The translations under genes and the position numbers were made by a program. Below are positions 1 to 5,790 of a stretch of 6,093 nt of DNA, one piece after another (position 1 is the stretch's first letter; each line of letters starts with the position of its first letter). This DNA is from Planctomycetota bacterium (GTDB lineage Bacteria; Planctomycetota; Phycisphaerae; UBA1845; PWPN01), in contig CP070790.1 in assembly GCA_020346805.1 (NCBI GenBank), forward strand, positions 239,280 through 245,372. Direction: 5' to 3'. The notes beneath the pieces are model-generated. The model was not told the DNA's origin. It saw only the letters and a program-made list of their open reading frames with translations, and did no database searches.

Positions 1-1
1 G

Positions 2-46
2 GACCGGGAATATCGCAAAGGCTACGAATTGCCTGATGTGCTATAA
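2..46 (+). CDS. C-terminal end of an oxidoreductase-like protein (partial, probably Gfo/Idh/MocA family)
   Basis: Only the last 14 codons are present; the gene begins before the window. The frame reads DREYRKGYELPDVL and stops at TAA 44-46. A tail of the form EYRKGWxLP is common at the C-terminus of Gfo/Idh/MocA-family NAD(P)-dependent sugar oxidoreductases, especially the expanded planctomycete and verrucomicrobial set. This is recognition of a short motif only. The next gene starts 59 bases downstream on the same strand with no terminator between, so the two are probably co-transcribed. A Gfo/Idh enzyme beside a DUF1080 protein makes sense functionally: the dehydrogenase would make or reduce a 3-keto sugar and the partner would cleave the 3-keto glycoside. 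Another protein family with a similar tail cannot be excluded. Confidence 0.45.
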   Translation, partial: DREYRKGYELPDVL

Positions 47-105
47 AACTGGAGCGGCAACTTATAGAAAATTCGACAGTTTATGAATGTTCGGGAGACT
101 AAAAA

Positions 106-810
106 ATGATTTATCGTGCGTGTAGACAATGGGCAATAATCAATCTGCTAGTCGCGGTGGTGGTTGGCGGAATTGGTTGTAACGGGATAGATACTAAAAT
201 TACTTACCTTGATCCTGAAAACGCTCCTAAGCCTGGTGACAAAAATTGGATTGCTCTTTTTAACGGCAAGGATTTCACCGGTTGGATACAAAAACAAAGA
301 AATGTCCCCATGTCATGGAAGGTGGTCGATGGCGTGATGGTCAATACGGCGCTTCACGGCCACCCCGGAACGGATATATACACCGAACGAAAATTCGATG
401 ATTTTGAAATATATTATGAATATCGCATCCCTCCCGGCAGCAACAGCGGCGTTTATCTCCGCGGATGCTATGAAATTCAAATCCTGGACAGTTTCGGCGA
501 CAAACGTAAACAAAACAGCAAACACATTAACGGGGCTATTTATGGCCTGCTGGCCGTACCCCAAAGTGTCAGCCGAAAAGCCGGTGAATGGCAGACCGTT
601 TATGCCAAGCTGGCAGGAAAGAAGCTCACCGTTGTCCTTAACGGATACCAGGTCTTCGATAATGTCGAGCTTACTCGCATAACTCCGGGTGGATTGGGTA
701 AGGATTACAGTAAATCCGGTCCGATTTTAATCCAGGGCAATCACGGTTCGGTCGATTTCCGTACCATGATGATTCGACCCATAAAATGCACTGCGGGTAA
801 CCAAACGTAA
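106..810 (+). CDS. Secreted DUF1080 / 3-keto-disaccharide hydrolase-family lipoprotein
   Basis: The 234-residue protein matches the DUF1080 (PF06439) pattern, a concanavalin-like jelly-roll fold found in 3-keto-glycoside hydrolases. Visible landmarks are WIALFNGKDFTGW at residues 48-60, W71 with the following DGVMVN strand, the central GSNSGVYLRGCYEIQILDS stretch at 111-129, GEWQTV at 160-165, and the C-terminal GPILIQGNHGSVDFR stretch at 205-219. Residues 1-25 form an export signal: a basic N-terminus, a hydrophobic core (IINLLVAVVV) and a lipobox-like G-I-G-C with the lipidated cysteine at C25. The -3 position is glycine instead of the usual leucine, so lipidation is likely but not certain. 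The start is well supported: GGGAGA at 93-98 lies 7 bases before the ATG. Known family members remove 3-keto-glucose units; the substrate here cannot be read from the sequence. The gene follows an oxidoreductase-like tail and ends before a strong terminator. Confidence 0.85.
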   Translation: MIYRACRQWAIINLLVAVVVGGIGCNGIDTKITYLDPENAPKPGDKNWIALFNGKDFTGWIQKQRNVPMSWKVVDGVMVNTALHGHPGTDIYTERKFDDFEIYYEYRIPPGSNSGVYLRGCYEIQILDSFGDKRKQNSKHINGAIYGLLAVPQSVSRKAGEWQTVYAKLAGKKLTVVLNGYQVFDNVELTRITPGGLGKDYSKSGPILIQGNHGSVDFRTMMIRPIKCTAGNQT

Positions 811-831
811 ACCTCCGATAAAAAATATTTT

Positions 832-865
832 ATGCCCACGGTTACAGCAACTGTGGGCATTTTTT
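832..865 (+). terminator. Rho-independent terminator after the DUF1080 gene
   Basis: ATGCCCAC (832-839) pairs perfectly with GTGGGCAT (853-860). The stem extends inward through a G-U wobble, a G-C and two T-A pairs to a 5-base loop (844-848). A run of T residues (860-865) follows at once. It lies 21 bases after the stop codon at 808-810. An A-rich tract before the stem (820-825) would give a U-run on the opposite strand, so it could work in both directions, although no opposing gene reaches it in this window. Confidence 0.9.
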
Positions 866-867
866 AT

Positions 868-1030
868 GTCAACAGTAATAATTGATTTTCAGCGGCACGT
901 GATAAAATCGGTGGCAGGATAAAACAAGAACATAACCGTACTTCTTTGTGCTGGCACGAAAACCGAATCAGAGATGGATTCTTAACACCAGTCCGAAAAT
1001 ATACGCAATTATCAATTACTGTACTCTGAC
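868..1030. repeat. Imperfect long-range inverted repeat enclosing about 125 bases
   Basis: Three arms pair in order: GTCA (868-871) with TGAC (1027-1030), ACAGTA (872-877) with TACTGT (1017-1022), and ATTGAT (881-886) with ATCAAT (1011-1016). This makes 16 base pairs, interrupted by a 4-base bulge on the right (1023-1026) and a 3-base bulge on the left (878-880). A smaller hairpin (965-981), flanked by CTGG 951-954 and CCAG 988-991, sits inside. It could be a structured RNA or the ends of a degraded small element. The bulges argue against fresh transposon ends. Confidence 0.4.
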
Positions 1031-1087
1031 CCAGATATAGAAAAAAATTTTCCGCTTATATGTAATCCCCCCGTGCTGACGAGTCTC

Positions 1088-1177
1088 AAGGCCACCTATT
1101 TAAATGACGAGTAGATATAAGGTATTTAACCAGATTGGCCGAATCTGGAGAGTAGAAAGTATGTGGTTATCGGCCTT
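1088..1177 (+). promoter_or_regulatory. Candidate switch-like leader structure upstream of the HD-GYP gene
   Basis: AAGGCC (1088-1093) can pair with GGCCTT (1172-1177). Inside this stem two alternative pairings compete for the same bases. CCAGATT (1130-1136) forms a perfect 7-bp hairpin with AATCTGG (1142-1148) around a 5-base loop. TAACCA (1127-1132) can instead pair with TGGTTA (1164-1169). The two share 1130-1132, so they exclude each other. That arrangement fits a regulatory leader, but no known riboswitch class is recognised and there is no U-run that would make either arm a terminator. Confidence 0.3.
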
Positions 1178-1184
1178 GGCCTAA

Positions 1185-1274
1185 GTGATCGTCAGTGAAA
1201 TAAGAAACGGGGCCCATATTATGCAGGCGGAGGGCCAATTCTTTTCATTGTGTCCAGCTGGTACTGAAAAATGA
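1185..1274 (+). CDS. Possible short upstream ORF overlapping the HD-GYP start (leader peptide candidate)
   Basis: A reading frame is open after a stop at 1182-1184. It could begin at GTG 1185 (29 residues) or at ATG 1221 (17 residues, beginning MQAEGQFF and ending AGTEK). Its TGA stop (1272-1274) overlaps the ATG of the HD-GYP gene (1271-1273) as ATGA, the geometry of translational coupling. GGGG at 1209-1212 lies 8 bases before ATG 1221 and could be a weak ribosome binding site. The idea gains weight because the HD-GYP start itself has no recognisable binding site. A hairpin (GGCCC 1211-1215 with GGGCC 1232-1236, plus AAGAA 1202-1206 with TTCTT 1239-1243) encloses ATG 1221. A frame this short can be open by chance, so confidence is low. 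Confidence 0.25.
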   Translation: MIVSEIRNGAHIMQAEGQFFSLCPAGTEK

Positions 1275-2953
1275 CGGACTTTAGACAGAAAATCCTGTAC
1301 GTCGAGTTTGAAAGAGACACGGATGATGATCTGTGCCTCCGACTCGAGAAAAAATTCCAAATCATATCCGCTCGAAACGGCCGGGAAGGTTTGGAAAAAC
1401 TGCAAAGCCAGGGCCCCTTCGCGGTGGTGATTTCGAATTACTATATGCTGGGCATGGACGGCTCCGCCTTTTTAAAACAGGCCCATAAAATTGCCCCCCA
1501 GACTTTCTTAATTACCCTGACCGGTCGGGCCGAACTCCTCTCCTCCGTGATTGCCCCCTTTCAGGAAGATGTTTTTCTTTTTATTAATAAACCGTGTCTG
1601 CCGGAATTGGTGGAAAAGACCGTAAACGAAATTATTGAAGATCATCAGCCGGTGACTGCCAAACAAACCTTGTCCGCCCATTTGATGCGGGGTGAGCAAA
1701 CAGGGCAAGAATTTGATGTTAACCTCGAGCAACAAGTCGAAGAACGAACGGTCACCATTCGCCGACTCCATCAGTTTGTGTCCGAGCTTAACGGACTGGA
1801 CTCCCTGGTCGATGTTGCCGACCTCGTGGTAAAAACTACCGCCCAGATGTTACAGAGCCGACGGGTCTCATTGATGTTGCCGGATGCACAACAAAAAAAC
1901 CTTACCATCGTCTCCTCCGTCGGCATTTCTCCAAATATCGTTCAGAGAACATCTGTGCCCGTAGGAAAACCGATCTCCGGCTTGGTTTATTCCAATGCCA
2001 AATGCATTGTAATTAATGATGTAGGACAAATGCCTTTCAACAACGAGAATCATTATGACACTGAATGTTTTGCCAGTATACCTTTGATGTCCATGGCCAT
2101 TGACTCGCACCACGGCCCCATTGGGGTGCTTAACGTTACCGAACGAATCGATAAACAAGGTTATGACGAGGTGGACATTGCCATATTAACCGCTATTACC
2201 GAATCTGCCGCCGTCGCTTTGATGAACCAGATTCGTCTCCGGGAACGGGACGAGGCTCGTGACGCCGTCATATTGGCTTTGGCAAAATTGGCGGAGCATC
2301 GTGATCCGGAAACCGGTGCCCATCTTGAAAGAGTTCAAAGTTATTGCCGATTACTGAGTGAAACGCTGGGGCAAATGCCGAAATATGCTTTCCTGATCGA
2401 TGATGAGTTCATTGATGCCATAGTTCGCTCCTCACCTCTTCATGATATCGGAAAAGTGGGAGTGCCCGACCAAATCCTGCTTAAGAAAGGTTCACTTACC
2501 GAACAGGAATATGAGATCATGAGACGTCATGTTACCATCGGTGGTGACACAATAAAGGCCTTGATCGAGCAGGGCCGAACCCAGGGTTTTCTGAAGATGG
2601 GTATGGATATTGCCTACAACCACCATGAGAAATACGACGGCTCCGGTTACCCCGCCGGTCTGGCCGGTGATGGCATTCCCTTACCGGCACAAATACTGGC
2701 CGTCGCCGACGTCTATGATGCTTTGACTTCAAGAAGACCATACAAACTGGGGTACGGTCACGAAGCAGCGGCAGCATTTATTCGCGAACAGTCAGGTTCC
2801 CGTTTTAATCCGGATCTGGTAGAGGCGTTTGTAAGCTGTCAGGATGAATTAAAAAAGTTATCCCTTGAACTTAGCGATGAAATAAATAGGCAGTCAGTTC
2901 CCGAAGAAGGTCGGCCTGAAACAGATGGATTGGAAGTGGTTACAGCGGAATGA
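1271..2953 (+). CDS. Degenerate receiver-GAF-HD-GYP cyclic di-GMP phosphodiesterase
   Basis: This 560-residue cytoplasmic protein should hydrolyse cyclic di-GMP. Residues 7-125 form a receiver-like domain in which the phospho-acceptor aspartate is Asn56 (VVISNYYML), the acidic pair is reduced to Glu12-Phe13, and the proline of the usual MP step is leucine; Thr84 and Lys107-Pro108 remain. Phosphorylation in the usual way is therefore unlikely. A short charged, probably coiled-coil linker (about 150-172) leads to a GAF domain (about 173-322). The HD-GYP domain (about 330-528) looks complete: HRDPETGAH at 343-351, HDIGK at 391-395 with the H391-D392 pair, H420, HHEKYDGSGYP at 451-461 with the GYP at 459-461, and AVADVYDALTSRRPY at 477-491. 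The architecture resembles RpfG with an added GAF sensor. No Shine-Dalgarno is visible before ATG 1271 and a TGA stop sits in frame at 1265-1267, so the start cannot be earlier. The diguanylate cyclase gene follows after 41 bases. Confidence 0.93.
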   Translation: MTDFRQKILYVEFERDTDDDLCLRLEKKFQIISARNGREGLEKLQSQGPFAVVISNYYMLGMDGSAFLKQAHKIAPQTFLITLTGRAELLSSVIAPFQEDVFLFINKPCLPELVEKTVNEIIEDHQPVTAKQTLSAHLMRGEQTGQEFDVNLEQQVEERTVTIRRLHQFVSELNGLDSLVDVADLVVKTTAQMLQSRRVSLMLPDAQQKNLTIVSSVGISPNIVQRTSVPVGKPISGLVYSNAKCIVINDVGQMPFNNENHYDTECFASIPLMSMAIDSHHGPIGVLNVTERIDKQGYDEVDIAILTAITESAAVALMNQIRLRERDEARDAVILALAKLAEHRDPETGAHLERVQSYCRLLSETLGQMPKYAFLIDDEFIDAIVRSSPLHDIGKVGVPDQILLKKGSLTEQEYEIMRRHVTIGGDTIKALIEQGRTQGFLKMGMDIAYNHHEKYDGSGYPAGLAGDGIPLPAQILAVADVYDALTSRRPYKLGYGHEAAAAFIREQSGSRFNPDLVEAFVSCQDELKKLSLELSDEINRQSVPEEGRPETDGLEVVTAE

Positions 2954-2994
2954 GACGTTGAAGCTGTTTAAGAAGTAAGAATAATAAGGTATTT

Positions 2995-4005
2995 GTGAAA
3001 ATGGATAAGAAAATATTAATTGTTGATGATGATCCATCAACCCGTCGGATGCTGAAGGAGTATCTGACCGCATCCAGATATGATATATGTTCGGCAATCG
3101 ATGGAAAAGAAGCTTTGAATATTCTGCGTTCTGAAGAAGTGCAACTCATCATCACCGATCAGGTAATGCCGCAGATGAACGGGTTGGATCTGTGCCGTAA
3201 TATCCGTTCATTCGAGGGCATTGGTTTTGTTTATATTATTATCCTGGCCGCCAGCCACGATAAAAATTTGATAATTAAAGCATTTGAGGCCGGTGCCGAT
3301 GACTATCTCTCCAAACCCTTCCACCGTGGCGAATTGCTGGCCCGAGTTAAAGCGGGTGTGCGCATCATCGACCTGGAGGCGGATTTGGCCAAGAAAAACC
3401 GCGAGGTCCTCAAAGTTAATGCTGAGATGGCTGTCTTGAATAACAGATTACAGGAAATGGCCACTACCGATGAGCTGACCGGATTGGCTAACCGCCGCGA
3501 GGCCATGGAACAACTTAACAATCTTTGGGCAATGGCTCAACGTCACGGCCATCCTTTATCCTGTCTGATGATTGACCTTGATGAATTTAAAAGCATCAAT
3601 GATTTGCATGGACATAATGCCGGCGATGCCGTTCTGAAGGAGACGGCCAAACTAATTAATAAACATACTCGGGTCGGCGATACTGTTTGTCGTATCGGTG
3701 GTGAAGAGCTATTGATCATTAGTGCCCATACCACTGCCCCAATGGCGGCCAAGCTCGCTGAACGCCTGCGTAAAGCCGTCGAATCAAACATGGTTGAATT
3801 CGAAAACAAAGAGTTGTGTGTAACCATTAGCGTGGGGGTCGCCGAACGAAGCAAGATAATGGTCACCCCCGATCACCTGTTAATAATGGCCGACAAAGCC
3901 CTTTATGCCGCCAAGAGTGCCGGCCGAAATAAAGTATGCACCGCTCCCTTTAAAACCGTCGATAATACCAGCGACCAGCCCGTTGGCGATTCATCCAGAA
4001 GATAA
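2995..4005 (+). CDS. Receiver-GGDEF response regulator (diguanylate cyclase, PleD/WspR type)
   Basis: This 336-residue cytoplasmic protein should make cyclic di-GMP from two GTP. The receiver (residues about 5-122) has the acidic cluster Asp11-Asp13, the phospho-acceptor Asp55 (LIITDQVMP) and Lys107 (SKPF). The usual switch Thr/Ser is Ala85 (ILAAS), which is atypical. A helical linker (about 124-156) precedes the GGDEF domain (about 157-318), with DELTGLANRR at 159-168, the metal-binding DLDEFK at 194-199 and the active-site loop GGEEL at 235-239. The product-binding inhibitory motif RVGD at 226-229 lies five residues before it, so feedback inhibition is expected. The start is either GTG 2995 or ATG 3001; AAGG at 2986-2989 is 5 bases from the GTG and 11 from the ATG, slightly favouring the GTG. 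The gene lies 41 bases behind the HD-GYP phosphodiesterase gene and is probably co-transcribed with it. Confidence 0.94.
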   Translation: MKMDKKILIVDDDPSTRRMLKEYLTASRYDICSAIDGKEALNILRSEEVQLIITDQVMPQMNGLDLCRNIRSFEGIGFVYIIILAASHDKNLIIKAFEAGADDYLSKPFHRGELLARVKAGVRIIDLEADLAKKNREVLKVNAEMAVLNNRLQEMATTDELTGLANRREAMEQLNNLWAMAQRHGHPLSCLMIDLDEFKSINDLHGHNAGDAVLKETAKLINKHTRVGDTVCRIGGEELLIISAHTTAPMAAKLAERLRKAVESNMVEFENKELCVTISVGVAERSKIMVTPDHLLIMADKALYAAKSAGRNKVCTAPFKTVDNTSDQPVGDSSRR

Positions 4006-4008
4006 TCT

Positions 4009-4030
4009 GCAATATCGGCCTATATTGTTT
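4009..4030. terminator. Weak candidate terminator in the convergent gap
   Basis: CAATAT (4010-4015) pairs with ATATTG (4022-4027) around a 6-base loop, extended by a G-U pair. Only three T residues follow on the + strand, and no T-run follows on the - strand. A 4-bp CCGG/CCGG hairpin lies just beyond (4031-4042). The 50-base gap separates the convergent cyclase and epimerase genes, so a terminator is expected here, but this one is AU-rich and unconvincing. Confidence 0.3.
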
Positions 4031-4055
4031 CCGGATCACCGGTATGATATGGCCT

Positions 4056-5078
4056 TTAGCGATCCCTCACTCCAATCCCCGGCCGATCGGTTAAGGTAAG
4101 TCGACCGCCGCATCCCCCGATACCCTCAAATGGATCGTCCGCCAACAGCAAGTGGCCGTCCAAATCAATATAATCCGCCAGCGGGGCAAGCTGGGCGGCG
4201 GCGGCAATACCGACTGAAGTTTCCACCATGCACCCCAACATAACTTTCAAACCCGCAGAACGTGCCGCCTGAATCATCTTTAATCCTTGACGAATGCCCC
4301 CGCATTTACTCAACTTGATATTGATACCGTCGAATATTCCCACACAATCCTCAACTTCTTCAAGTACCCGACAGCTCTCGTCGGCAATCAACGGGGCAAT
4401 TTGCTCGGCCCTTATTGCCGGCAAAACTTCATCATCGCCGGCTGCCGTCGGCTGCTCGATTAATTCGACCTTATATTCTGCCAAACGTCGGCACCGTTCC
4501 AGCACATCATCTGACCTGAAGCCTCCGTTGGCATCCACCCGCAAAACCTTGTCCGGTGCTTCCCGTCTGACAATTTTCAAAACCTCTTCGTCCCATTCGG
4601 TTCCAACCTTGACTTTGAGAATCGGATAATCCTGCGCTTCCTGCACCTTCTGGGCAATCGTATCCAGATCATCGATGCCTATAGTCATAGAAGTCAGGGG
4701 CACCTTTGACGAATCTAATCCCAATCGTTTCCAAACCGGCATGTTCCTTAACTTGCCCACCAGATCGTGCAAGGCTCCGTCAATGGCGGCGACGGCGGCC
4801 GATTGGTCGCTGAATGTCCTCCAAACCGTATCCAGAATCGTATCCAGCGCATAGGGATCTTCGCCCAGCATCGCTCGAACTTGAGCAAACACTCCTTCCG
4901 CCGATTCCATCGATTGGCCGCAATACCAAGTCGGCGCCGCCTCACCCCAACCCACATAACCCCCATGCTCAATCCGCACCAGCAGTACTTCCTTGTCCAC
5001 ATTGCTGCTTAATTGCCGGCTGGCAATGTTGAAGGGATGATGTAGATGAAGATGCCGACGTTGCCAGGTGAGTTTCAC
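4056..5078 (-). CDS. Dipeptide epimerase (L-Ala-D/L-Glu epimerase-like, enolase superfamily)
   Basis: This 340-residue enzyme belongs to the muconate-lactonizing subgroup of the enolase superfamily. The capping domain spans about residues 1-115 and the barrel follows. Catalytic features are all visible: the KVK lysine pair at 155-157, metal ligands Asp182 (VDANGG), Glu208 (IEQP) and Asp233 (IADES), and the opposite base Lys255 (NIKLSKCGG). The substrate-binding DLDG at 305-308, with Asp305 and Asp307, and the preceding GCMVETSVG (282-290) are typical of dipeptide epimerases rather than of muconate cycloisomerases or succinylbenzoate synthases. The expected role is converting L-Ala-D-Glu from peptidoglycan to L-Ala-L-Glu for reuse, though relatives in this family act on other dipeptides. 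The start is GTG 5078; GGAG lies 8 bases upstream, inside the last codons of the macrodomain gene. The length is normal for the family (roughly 320-370). Confidence 0.9.
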   Translation of the reverse strand: MKLTWQRRHLHLHHPFNIASRQLSSNVDKEVLLVRIEHGGYVGWGEAAPTWYCGQSMESAEGVFAQVRAMLGEDPYALDTILDTVWRTFSDQSAAVAAIDGALHDLVGKLRNMPVWKRLGLDSSKVPLTSMTIGIDDLDTIAQKVQEAQDYPILKVKVGTEWDEEVLKIVRREAPDKVLRVDANGGFRSDDVLERCRRLAEYKVELIEQPTAAGDDEVLPAIRAEQIAPLIADESCRVLEEVEDCVGIFDGINIKLSKCGGIRQGLKMIQAARSAGLKVMLGCMVETSVGIAAAAQLAPLADYIDLDGHLLLADDPFEGIGGCGGRLTLTDRPGIGVRDR

Positions 5079-5083
5079 GAGCC

Positions 5084-5626
5084 TTACTCCGCGCCCGCCT
5101 TACATAGTTCTTGCCAGATCTGTTGATAAACGCTGTAAGCCTTTTCATCATACAGTGCGAAAATCACCTGTTCGATTCTGCTGTGCAAATTCAGAAAATT
5201 GATCGTTTCGCTAAAGGCGATATTCGCCGCTTCCGCCAGCGGATAACGGTAGGCCCCGCAACTGATGGCCGGAAACGCAATCGATCTGCATTGGTTTTGA
5301 GCTGCCAATTTAAGAGAGGTACGATAACAGCCGGCCAACAGCTCCGCCTCCCCCGAATTGCCGTCGCGATAAACCGGGCCCACCGCATGGATAACATGTT
5401 TGGCCTTGAGCTTATAACCCTTGGTGATCTTGGCCGATCCCGTTTCACAGCCCTCCAGCGTCCTGCACTCGGCCAGTAGTTCAGCACCCGCTTCCCGGTG
5501 GATCGCTCCGTCCACACCGCCCCCACCCAGTAAAGAGGTATTGGCCGCGTTAACAATGGCATCGACCTCGAGCTGGGTGATATCTCCCTGCGCCAGCGAT
5601 ATGCGATTGACGGTTTCAGGATTCAT
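5084..5626 (-). CDS. Macrodomain protein, probable O-acetyl-ADP-ribose deacetylase / ADP-ribosyl hydrolase
   Basis: The 180-residue protein is a single stand-alone macrodomain of the YmdB/MacroD type, which removes ADP-ribose-linked acetyl groups or ADP-ribose from acidic side chains. Key features are QGDIT at 13-17, VNAANTSLLGGGGVDGAIH at 25-43 with Asn29 and Asp39 matching the catalytic Asn25 and Asp35 of E. coli YmdB, GPVYRDG at 83-89, the phosphate-binding loop PAISCGAYRYP at 119-129, and ALYDEKAYSVY near the C-terminus. I chose ATG 5626 because the conserved domain starts 8 residues later and a strong promoter ends just upstream of it. The frame stays open to a GTG at 5698, which would add 24 residues not typical of the family and would lie upstream of that promoter. 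The stop at 5084-5086 is 5 bases before the epimerase start, so the two form an operon with translational coupling likely. Confidence 0.9.
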   Translation of the reverse strand: MNPETVNRISLAQGDITQLEVDAIVNAANTSLLGGGGVDGAIHREAGAELLAECRTLEGCETGSAKITKGYKLKAKHVIHAVGPVYRDGNSGEAELLAGCYRTSLKLAAQNQCRSIAFPAISCGAYRYPLAEAANIAFSETINFLNLHSRIEQVIFALYDEKAYSVYQQIWQELCKAGAE

Positions 5627-5637
5627 GACCAAAAACG

Positions 5638-5667
5638 AGTATAACTCTCCCCAAATCCCCCCGTCAA
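5638..5667 (-). promoter_or_regulatory. Sigma-70-type promoter of the macrodomain-epimerase operon
   Basis: On the - strand TTGACG (5667-5662) and TATACT (5643-5638) each match five of six consensus bases and are separated by 18 bases. Transcription would begin near 5630-5626, at or a few bases before the ATG at 5626-5624. The transcript would thus be leaderless or nearly so, which fits the absence of a well-placed Shine-Dalgarno there; the purine-rich GGGGAGAG is 18 bases from the ATG and lies inside the promoter spacer. Confidence 0.6.
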
Positions 5668-5730
5668 TAAGCATTGCCCCGGGTGATAATCTATTCACCC
5701 ATGGTACGTGTTGGGATTAATACTGAGTGA

Positions 5731-5764
5731 CGGGATTGGCATGGATCCCGATCTCGGAACGAGA
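5731..5764. repeat. Two adjacent perfect hairpins upstream of the macrodomain operon
   Basis: CGGGAT (5731-5736) pairs with ATCCCG (5745-5750) around an 8-base loop, and TCTCG (5752-5756) pairs with CGAGA (5760-5764) around GAA. Neither is followed by a T-run on either strand, so they are not intrinsic terminators. They lie about 70-100 bases upstream of the operon's -35 element and could be protein-binding palindromes or part of a small RNA. Confidence 0.35.
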
Positions 5765-5790
5765 CGGTCAAATTAAAATTATTAACACTA

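Larger units (their letters stand above)
866..1184. other. Non-coding leader region with extensive inverted repeats
   Basis: No convincing gene is seen between the terminator and the cyclic di-GMP genes. The stretch holds a bulged inverted repeat (868-886 with 1011-1030), a hairpin inside it (GAATC 965-969 with GATTC 977-981), an A/T tract with a short palindrome around 1038-1053, and a second structured block from 1088 to 1177. I could not identify a clear -35/-10 promoter, and the sequence does not match the class I or II cyclic di-GMP riboswitch consensus as I know them. It is probably the promoter and 5' leader of the HD-GYP gene. Confidence 0.5.

Noticed and set aside
952..968. TGGCACG resembling the -24 element of a sigma-54 promoter
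   Set aside because: No GC-containing -12 element (TTGC-like) follows at the required spacing; the bases there read CCGAA.
866..1270. A cyclic di-GMP riboswitch ahead of the HD-GYP and GGDEF genes
   Set aside because: The expected conserved sequence blocks of class I and class II cyclic di-GMP riboswitches could not be found by eye; structure alone is not enough to call one.
4748..5012. Several open frames on both strands inside the epimerase gene
   Set aside because: They have no recognisable domains and overlap a gene whose catalytic residues are fully conserved in its own frame; they are shadow frames.
5624..5698. N-terminal extension of the macrodomain protein from GTG 5698
   Set aside because: It would add 24 residues unlike the family, has no ribosome binding site, and would contain the strong promoter at 5638-5667.
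5111..5720. Long open frames on the + strand opposite the macrodomain gene
   Set aside because: They are antisense to a well-conserved macrodomain, with arginine- and proline-rich translations lacking any family signature.
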